NCBI GenBank assembly: GCA_002418765.1
Contig: DIET01000038.1
Coordinates: 1 to 64,000 of the forward strand
Source of the DNA: Peptococcaceae bacterium UBA5767
GTDB lineage: Bacteria > Bacillota > TC1 > UBA5767
Direction: 5' to 3'
DNA length: 64,000 bases
In this document: positions 58,243 to 64,000 of the stretch, piece after piece
Position numbering within the stretch: position 1 is the stretch's first letter
Layout: each line of letters opens with the position of its first letter
The notes under the pieces: generated by a model
Database searches by the model: none
What the model was told of the DNA's origin: nothing
The model's input: only the letters and a program-made list of their open reading frames with translations
Translations under genes and position numbers: made by a program

Positions 58243-60418
58243 ATTCGAAATATTTCAAATATTGAACAGATGGTTCGTAGTACTTGACCACCAAAACTGC
58301 ATGATCGGTATGACAACAAATGGTTTGATTGATATTGGACAGGGTTGATTTTTTAAATCTCCGTGTGGTGTCTGCTAGGATGAGTAAATCCGTTTTTTGC
58401 GACCATTCCAGCAATGCATCGATGACGGAGAAACGTTCGTGGATGCTGTAACTGATGGAAATATCTTGTTCACTACTGCACATTTTCTGCATGGTTTCTT
58501 CCAATGGGCTAGGATGGTGGGTATCGCGCGCGCAATCTGGATGCATGATATGCACAAGATGTATATTTGCTCCTTTGTATCGTGCAATTTTTTTGGCCAA
58601 GGTGAAAGCATACAATACATCGTCCCCTTCTTTAAAGCCTAAGGTGATATGATGTAAGTCGCGCTTGATTGTTCCATGTAAAATGGCAACATTGGATTTG
58701 GATTTACTAAGAATATCATGGGTGACAGCACCCATGGGATAGCGAAAGCTTATTTTTTTGCGCCATCCCAATAAAATAAGCGAAGTATGATCGATATCTG
58801 CCTGCGCCAGTATCCCCCGGGCGATATCATGATCGAATACAGTGATAAAGTCGCATTTTTCTGGATAGGAAAAAGTATAAGTAGACATGGTTTTTTCAAT
58901 TTGAATCTGTGCTTGAGGCTTGTTGTTTTCGAAATAGGCAACTGAGCTGATCAATTCGCTTTGATCTGGTACTTTCACGATGGTCAGCGCCGTAATATGA
59001 TCGCCCAAAGCATCGGCGAGAGCCAAAAGATGTTTTTGATGGTTGGGATTGGCCAGTGGAACCAACACATGATTTTGGCAAATTACAGGTTCTTTTGTTT
59101 GAGAAATATCTTTGATAATGCCTGATATAGCATAATTGATTTTAATTTTATTGCGCCCTAGCAACTGATACCAGAAATAACCAGCCAGTATGACTGAACA
59201 AGCGAATAAAAAAGGGCCCAAACCGAGAGCAGGAAGCAGAGAAAGGGAGCCAACCATGCCGATGATTTGCGTGACAGGGAAGAACGGATCTTTAAAGGTT
59301 GGCTTGTAGGACTCATTTTTTTCAAGTCGAAAAACAAATACAGAGAAATTAATCAATACAAAGATGAGAATATTTAATGTAGAGCCAAGTTTGGCGAGAT
59401 TCTCAACATTAAAAAAGAAAGGAAGAAGGAACATAATACCGCTGGTCAGTAAAATGGCTTTGCTGGGGGTGCCATATACGGGATGGACGGTGATGAGTTT
59501 TGCAGGCATGAGTTGGTCCCTGGCCATGGCAAACGGAAAGCGGGCTGAACTCATGATGGCGGCATTGGCCGTAGATATCGTTGCAAAAAAACCAGCAATG
59601 GTTATCATGACGATCCCCAAAGGACCAGCTATGATGCTGACTGCTTCCACCAAGGGTGTTGTTGATCCCTTTAGTGTATCTAGAGGTACCAGACCGTTGA
59701 TAACCAGAATAACACCCAAGTAAAGTGCTATTACGGTGATGACGGAGAGCAAAAAGGCCCGCGGTATGTTTTTTCCTGGGTCTTTTACTTCTTCAGCTAT
59801 GGCCGCCAATTGGGTTACACCTAGATAAGAAATAAAAATGATACCGGTGGTTTGCCATACGGAGGATAGACCATAGGGCATAAAAGGGAAAAGATAGGTC
59901 GTGTTCAAGCGTAATGCTCCTAAAACGACAAATCCAAATAAAATGGAAATCAGTACGGCTACAATGAAGTTTTGCAATCCACCACTGTTTTTAGCCCCAC
60001 GGTAGTTGAGGATCATTAAAAAGATGCCTGCAGTGAGAGCAATCAGTAAGGTAGGAGCATGAAAGAGTATTTGAAAATACTCTGCTAGACCGACCAGGGC
60101 AAAAGATCCTTTGAAGATGAGGGATAACCAGGCACTGAGTCCAACAATGGTGCCAAACAGGGGACCTAGTGAACGACTGATAAAGTAGTAGCTTCCACCA
60201 GCCTGGGGCATACTTGTGGCCAGTTCCATGACAGAAAACATAGTAGCCAGTGTGAATAGACCACCAATAAGAAAGCTAAGTGATGCCGCAGGACCGGCTG
60301 TGGTGATCGCGATTCCAGGCAAAACAAAGATACCGGCGCCAATCATTGTACCTGTTCCAATTGCATAGACACTGAAGAAACCTAAGCTTTTTCCTAGCTT
60401 CGCCTGTGTATGATCCAT
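58241..60418 (-). CDS. APC-family amino acid permease fused to universal stress protein domains
   Basis: 725 aa; the start at 60418 has AGGAGG upstream. Residues ~10-430 are a 12-TM amino acid-polyamine-cation transporter with the 'GTMIGAGIFVLPG' motif of helix 1 and 'SMPQAGGSYYF'. Residues ~440-725 are cytoplasmic and resemble two tandem UspA-like domains ('LVPLANPNHQKHLLALADALG', later 'LILLGWRKK', and 'LLILADTTRRFKKS'). Usp domains bind ATP or nucleotides in other transporters and may regulate flux. The substrate is unknown. Downstream of citrate synthase on the same strand (30-bp gap); probably co-transcribed. Confidence 0.88.
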   Translation of the reverse strand: MDHTQAKLGKSLGFFSVYAIGTGTMIGAGIFVLPGIAITTAGPAASLSFLIGGLFTLATMFSVMELATSMPQAGGSYYFISRSLGPLFGTIVGLSAWLSLIFKGSFALVGLAEYFQILFHAPTLLIALTAGIFLMILNYRGAKNSGGLQNFIVAVLISILFGFVVLGALRLNTTYLFPFMPYGLSSVWQTTGIIFISYLGVTQLAAIAEEVKDPGKNIPRAFLLSVITVIALYLGVILVINGLVPLDTLKGSTTPLVEAVSIIAGPLGIVMITIAGFFATISTANAAIMSSARFPFAMARDQLMPAKLITVHPVYGTPSKAILLTSGIMFLLPFFFNVENLAKLGSTLNILIFVLINFSVFVFRLEKNESYKPTFKDPFFPVTQIIGMVGSLSLLPALGLGPFLFACSVILAGYFWYQLLGRNKIKINYAISGIIKDISQTKEPVICQNHVLVPLANPNHQKHLLALADALGDHITALTIVKVPDQSELISSVAYFENNKPQAQIQIEKTMSTYTFSYPEKCDFITVFDHDIARGILAQADIDHTSLILLGWRKKISFRYPMGAVTHDILSKSKSNVAILHGTIKRDLHHITLGFKEGDDVLYAFTLAKKIARYKGANIHLVHIMHPDCARDTHHPSPLEETMQKMCSSEQDISISYSIHERFSVIDALLEWSQKTDLLILADTTRRFKKSTLSNINQTICCHTDHAVLVVKYYEPSVQYLKYFE

Positions 60419-60448
60419 CGATACCTCCTGATGCTGTAGTTATGAACA

Positions 60449-61825
60449 TTATTTGCGCTTATCTAGCTCAATATAGCGTCTTCTTGGGGAAACACCCATA
60501 TATCCGGGTCTGATAACCTTGCCATGGTGTTTGAGCTCTTCGATGCGATGAGCGCTCCACCCAACAATTCTGGCCATGGCAAAGATGGGGGTGAATAACT
60601 CAGGCGGTAAATTAAGCATTTGATATACAAATCCAGAATAAAAGTCCACATTGGCACTAACGCCTTTGTACATCCTTCGCTCACTGGAAATCACCTCAGG
60701 GGCAAGACGTTCGACCAAAGAATACAGTTGAAATTCTTCTGTCAAGCCTTTGCTGTCGGCCAGTTGTTTGGCTTGTTTTTTCAGTTGAAGAGCACGTGGA
60801 TCGGATAGAGAATATACTGCGTGACCGATTCCATATATAAATCCTGTGCCATCAAAGGCTTCTTTGTTTAATATTTTCTTCAGGTATTGCCGGACCTCGT
60901 CTTCGTTTTGCCAATTCTTCACCTCTTTTTTCATGTCTGCAAACATGTTTGTCACCATCATGCTAGCACCACCATGCTTGATGCCCTTGAGTGATCCCAA
61001 GGATGCCGCTACAGAGGAATAGGTATCTGTTCCTGTCGAAGTAACCACGTGGGTGGTAAAGGATGAATTGTTGCCGCCACCATGTTCAGCATGCAGAACC
61101 AAGGATAAATCAAGCAATTTGGCTTCGAGCGCACTGAATTTTTTGTCGGGACGGAGCATGTGAAGGAAGTTTTCTGCTGTAGAATATTCTGGCACAGGAC
61201 TGTGGATGATCATGCTTTGATTTTTGAAATAGTGAATATATGCCTGATAACCATAAGCTGCCAGTAGTGGTAATTGGGCAATGAGCTGAAGACTTTGTCT
61301 AAGTACATTGGGCAATGAGTTGTCTTCTGCGTCAGCATCATAACTGTACAGAGTCAAGATGCTTCTGGCCATAAGATTGATGATATTGTTGCTGGGTGCC
61401 TTCATCATTTGGTCTCGTACAAAGCCTTCCGGAAGACTTCGGTAGGAAGCTTGCAGGCTTTTGTATTGTTCAAGATCCGCTAAGGTAGGAAGTTCGCCAA
61501 AGAGTAGCAAAAAACAGGTTTCTTCAAAACCATGTCGATTCTCTTTTAAAAAGGCGTTTACGATTTCATCGATATCAATACCTCGGTAAAAAAGTTTGCC
61601 GGGAACGGGAATGTATTCGTTTTCATCAAGCATGTAAGATGACAGTTTGCTGATTTCAGTCAGCCCAGCCATAACACCTTGTCCACTGATATCCCGTAAA
61701 CCTCGTTTGACTCCGTATTTGGAATAAAGAGCAGAATTGATGCTGGGCAGATTGTTGATCCGATTCTCAAAATCCCTTAGGATCTCGTTTTCATTTGGGT
61801 GGATGGTATTTTGATGTTCTGTCAT
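60449..61825 (-). CDS. Citrate synthase
   Basis: 458 aa from ATG 61825, which follows AAGGAG on the minus strand; a start at 61846 is less well placed. Condenses oxaloacetate and acetyl-CoA. The catalytic residues fall in 'LHAEHGGGNNSSF' (~254-266), 'IKHGGASMMV' (~286-295) and 'GIGHAVYSLSDPRA' (~332-345, His and Arg), with the C-terminal 'IVGWSAHRIEEL' (~429-440). Somewhat longer than the ~370-430 aa of common forms owing to an N-terminal extension. 2-methylcitrate synthase activity cannot be excluded. No aconitase or isocitrate dehydrogenase adjoins. Confidence 0.92.
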   Translation of the reverse strand: MTEHQNTIHPNENEILRDFENRINNLPSINSALYSKYGVKRGLRDISGQGVMAGLTEISKLSSYMLDENEYIPVPGKLFYRGIDIDEIVNAFLKENRHGFEETCFLLLFGELPTLADLEQYKSLQASYRSLPEGFVRDQMMKAPSNNIINLMARSILTLYSYDADAEDNSLPNVLRQSLQLIAQLPLLAAYGYQAYIHYFKNQSMIIHSPVPEYSTAENFLHMLRPDKKFSALEAKLLDLSLVLHAEHGGGNNSSFTTHVVTSTGTDTYSSVAASLGSLKGIKHGGASMMVTNMFADMKKEVKNWQNEDEVRQYLKKILNKEAFDGTGFIYGIGHAVYSLSDPRALQLKKQAKQLADSKGLTEEFQLYSLVERLAPEVISSERRMYKGVSANVDFYSGFVYQMLNLPPELFTPIFAMARIVGWSAHRIEELKHHGKVIRPGYMGVSPRRRYIELDKRK

Positions 61826-62210
61826 AGTTTTCTCCTTTTTTACCAAGGATTGGTATCAGTCCTGATGGTTTTTTCTCTTGGCGATTTTTTGTCATGTGAT
61901 TACGGAATGTTCCGTTTATTATAGCATTCTTTTATTATCTTTACTATCTGGCATGCGCTTTACGAGGTGGAAGACAAAGAAAAGAAACAGAGGAGGATGG
62001 TGCATAAACGAGTGAATTTAAGGGAAAAATAGCGCAAGATAACAAGAGGATATTGGATAGAATTGTATGCCTAATAAAGTTGTTAAAAAAGTGAAGTTGA
62101 TGCTCAAAATTCCCTTTGGTTATGTCAGCAGTGAAAGTAGCTGAAGGAAGGTTTGGTGGGGGAGTAATATTGATTTTATGCTCTTCTTGGTATGTTCAGG
62201 AATATATTTA
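61826..62210 (-). other. Upstream region of citrate synthase
   Basis: 385 bp without a supportable gene. On the minus strand an extended -10 box (TGCTATAAT, complement of 61918-61926) points at the citrate synthase gene. The near-perfect palindrome ACGGAATGTTCCGT at 61902-61915 overlaps the expected start point and may be an operator. The rest, up to the tRNA-Leu terminator, is AT-rich with no ORF, repeat or structure worth reporting. Confidence 0.55.
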
Positions 62211-62258
62211 TGTAGAAAAATAATAGAGCCCTTTCGTGTTTCACGATGGAAGGACTCT
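62211..62258 (-). terminator. Terminator of tRNA-Leu
   Basis: On the minus strand AGAGTCCTT pairs with AAGGGCTCT, and an inner CGTG/CACG helix caps the stem. ATTATTTTT follows. It begins 7 bp after the tRNA. Confidence 0.85.
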
Positions 62259-62264
62259 GCTTGG

Positions 62265-62352
62265 TGGTGCCGAAGGCAGGACTCGAACCTGTACGAACAT
62301 AGTGTTCACTAGAACCTGAATCTAGCGCGTCTGCCAATTCCGCCACTCCGGC
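62265..62352 (-). tRNA. tRNA-Leu (anticodon CAG)
   Basis: An 88-nt class II tRNA on the minus strand with encoded CCA (complement of 62265-62267). The acceptor strand GCCGGAG pairs with CTTCGGC; the anticodon stem CTAGA/TCTAG encloses loop TTCAGGT with CAG (complement of 62316-62318). It has a long variable arm, as expected for leucine, and T-loop GGTTCGAGTCC. A TATAAT (complement of 62360-62365) stands 8 bp upstream, close for a promoter but the best seen. Confidence 0.97.
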
Positions 62353-62770
62353 TTACTGCATTATACTAGCATATCAGAGTCTCTCTGGCAATAACTTTTT
62401 CGTCATGATACAGGGGTAAAAGATGACTTTTGCACGCCAACAAATCGATCCAGTCTCTTTTATTTGGCCAATAGACATAAGGATTTGAGATGAATGAGAA
62501 GGTTTTTGGGTTCGTTTGCTTCTGATATATAAGAGTGTAAAATATAACCAATCAAAATGAAATTTCCTTTTGATAGAATTCTGTCATGTCACATGCATTG
62601 ATGGACGCAATGGATTATTTTTTGTATGATGAAGGTGAGGCAAAGCTCTTTTTTTCTAGAAGGTTTCCCCCATCATTTTTGGTCGTTTGTTTGCTGGTGG
62701 CAAAATAAGTCCGGTTAGGATGCTTGGAGAAATAGAAATCATGAAAAATACGAGAGAAAGTTGGTAAAAG
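62353..62770 (+). other. Intergenic region between tRNA-Leu and folB
   Basis: 418 bp with no full-size gene. It contains the tRNA-Leu -10 box (complement of 62360-62365), then AT-rich sequence. At its end is an 8-codon ORF (62741-62767, MKNTRESW) with GGAG at 62726-62729, whose stop codon lies 3 bp before folB. folB itself lacks a good RBS, so the short ORF may couple its translation. Confidence 0.5.
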
Positions 62771-63163
62771 ATGGTGCGTAATGATGTTGTAGAGATCAAA
62801 AATATGCAGTTTTGGGGTAAACATGGTTATTTTGAAGAAGAATTGATACGGGGACAGAAATTTTACGTGGATATCGAGGCTAGCTATGATATGTTGGCCA
62901 TGTGCAAAACCGATCAGCTGGAAAAGGGTGTCAGTTACCTTGAACTATACAACGTTGCAAAAATGGTGGTAGAAGGTGAACAACACAAGCTTTTGCAGCG
63001 AGTAGTCTACCGTATTATTGAACAATCCTATGCGCGCTTTGCTATGTTGGATTGGATCAAGGTAACCGTAAAAAAACCTTTTGTTCCTGTAGAAGGAATT
63101 GTAGATTTCATTGCTGTAACGATTGAAAAGAATGCTGAGGAATTCAGTAGAGAAAACATGTAA
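62771..63163 (+). CDS. folB: Dihydroneopterin aldolase
   Basis: 130 aa. Cleaves 7,8-dihydroneopterin to hydroxymethyl-dihydropterin in folate synthesis. The family pattern is clear: 'IKNMQFWGKHGYFEEE' (~9-24) with the Glu of the active site, 'GQKFYVDIEA' (~29-38), 'VSYLELYNVAKMVVE' (~54-68), 'KLLQRVVYRIIEQ' and 'VTVKKPFVPVEG' with the catalytic Lys. Somewhat longer than typical (~120 aa). No folP, folK or folE lies in the window. The start codon has no strong RBS of its own. Confidence 0.9.
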   Translation: MVRNDVVEIKNMQFWGKHGYFEEELIRGQKFYVDIEASYDMLAMCKTDQLEKGVSYLELYNVAKMVVEGEQHKLLQRVVYRIIEQSYARFAMLDWIKVTVKKPFVPVEGIVDFIAVTIEKNAEEFSRENM

Positions 63164-63204
63164 GACATAGGGCCAGGTAGAGGAATGAAGGTAGGAGAAT
63201 CTGA

Positions 63205-64000
63205 ATGAAAAAATTAGGAAATCAACATACCGTTTCTATGATGGCTTGTGATAATGAGATGGCCATATGGATTGATCCAGGTGAAATGCTGGAAATTGAA
63301 ACTCAAAACTGGTTTGCTTCACAGCGGAATTATGCTCAAGAATTGGCGGATGCAGTTCATGGTATCGATATCAATCCATCCACAGGTCCAGTGGGCGTAA
63401 GAGGCGCAGAAAAAGGTGATATTTTACAAGTGGATATCCTTGATATTCAACTGATGGATCAAGGAATCATGTTCACCTTTCCTGGAAGTGGCATCCTAGG
63501 TTCTGAAATGACAGAAATTAAAAACACAGTGATTGAAATGAGAGATGGATATGCTCATTTTAATGCTCATATTCGTATACCACTAAAACCAATGATTGGG
63601 GTGATTGGAACGAGTCCTGTTGAAAGTGTTCCCTGTTTTCTACCCGGGCAGCATGGTGGAAATATGGACAATCAGCATGTTGGTGCAGGAAGTTCAATAT
63701 ACCTGCCCGTTTATACGTCTGGAGGGGGTTTGTCATTGGGTGATCTTCATGGGGTTATGGGTGATGGTGAGATTTCTGAATGGGGATTGGAAACATCGGG
63801 TAAAGTTCTGATAAAAACACATATCATCAAGCAAAAAGACCTGACATGGCCTGTTTTAGAAACCAAGAAGGATATTTATTTTGTTGTATCCATGGAAACA
63901 ATAGATTCCGCCATACAGGAGGCTGTTCGCTATTTGGTTCAAATCCTTCAGCAGGCAGACGGACTCAGTAAAGAAGAGGCTGTTTCTTTGGTTAGTTTGA
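63205..64000 (+). CDS. Acetamidase/formamidase family protein, truncated by the window end
   Basis: 265 codons visible from ATG 63205 (GTAGGAGAAT upstream), open to the last base. The FmdA/AmdA family hydrolyses formamide, acetamide or similar amides to ammonia and the acid. Recognisable: 'NPSTGPVGVRGAEKGDIL' (starting ~57), 'PCFLPGQHGGNMDNQHVGAG' over ~143-162, 'LSLGDLHGVMGDGEISEWG' over ~176-194 and 'ETSGKVLIKT'. Typical family length is ~300 aa, so only ~35 residues are missing. The visible part has no frameshift. Amide substrate not determinable. Confidence 0.88.
   Translation, partial: MKKLGNQHTVSMMACDNEMAIWIDPGEMLEIETQNWFASQRNYAQELADAVHGIDINPSTGPVGVRGAEKGDILQVDILDIQLMDQGIMFTFPGSGILGSEMTEIKNTVIEMRDGYAHFNAHIRIPLKPMIGVIGTSPVESVPCFLPGQHGGNMDNQHVGAGSSIYLPVYTSGGGLSLGDLHGVMGDGEISEWGLETSGKVLIKTHIIKQKDLTWPVLETKKDIYFVVSMETIDSAIQEAVRYLVQILQQADGLSKEEAVSLVSL

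Noticed and set aside
1..64000. CRISPR arrays, insertion sequences, prophage or rRNA genes
   Set aside because: No regular spaced repeats, transposase, integrase, phage structural gene or rRNA sequence was found on reading both strands.

Overview
The window looks like chromosomal DNA of an anaerobic, moderate-G+C Firmicute of the Clostridia type. This is inferred from gene content, since no phylogeny could be run: DnaD/DnaI-type replication proteins, RNase J, a SigI/RsgI pair, ECF transporters, a lysine-riboswitch dap operon and strong GGAGG ribosome-binding sites. No phage, transposase, IS element, rRNA or CRISPR array was seen.

Layout. 1-358: tRNA cluster (partial Gln-type, Tyr, Gln). 438-2011: DnaD-like protein and helicase loader. 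2059-5219: lysine riboswitch, then dapB, a glutaredoxin-like gene, asd and dapA. 5296-11885: RNase J, family-4 uracil-DNA glycosylase, phosphoesterase, dihydrolipoyl dehydrogenase (E3), LOG hydrolase, an orphan methyl-THF methyltransferase and a lipoprotein. 11935-12071: a string of hairpins ending in a terminator (candidate RNA). 12178-16162 (minus): thrC, a LacI regulator and an orphan trpB. 16364-24205: a GntR-controlled operon encoding an SDR, two paralogues of methenyl-tetrahydromethanopterin cyclohydrolase (Mch) and a thiamine-dependent E1alpha/E1beta/E2 complex. 24335-26533: sigI, rsgI and a secreted stalk-domain protein. 26806-33379: GntR/HutC regulator, a complete ECF transporter and two SAM hydroxide adenosyltransferase (DUF62) paralogues around a GNAT gene. 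33429-37477: ferredoxin, flavodoxin, serpin lipoprotein, class II aldolase, and a cytochrome b5-like lipoprotein with a small b-type membrane protein. 37640-47996: glycogen operon glgB-glgC-glgA-glgP plus a GH13-GH77 fusion. 48207-52548: membrane protein, radical SAM/SPASM enzyme, a large protein starting with an 'FVTNSSSTSF' motif, and an unknown protein. 52538-58197: mutY, an Old Yellow Enzyme, and a zinc-uptake operon with its Fur-family regulator behind a Zur/Fur-like palindrome. 58241-64000: amino-acid permease with Usp domains, citrate synthase, tRNA-Leu, folB and a truncated acetamidase/formamidase gene.

Two stretches look least explained. The first is 16436-24136, where archaeal-type cyclohydrolase paralogues, a dehydrogenase and an acetoin-dehydrogenase-like complex with unusual E1beta and E2 active-site residues sit in one operon. 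Such a set could open a ring and cleave the product to acyl-CoA, but the substrate is unknown. The second is 48207-52548, where a radical SAM/SPASM maturase lies directly against a large protein whose N-terminal Ser-rich motif is its natural candidate substrate. The ECF/double-DUF62 operon is a third candidate, probably for scavenging an adenosyl-type compound.
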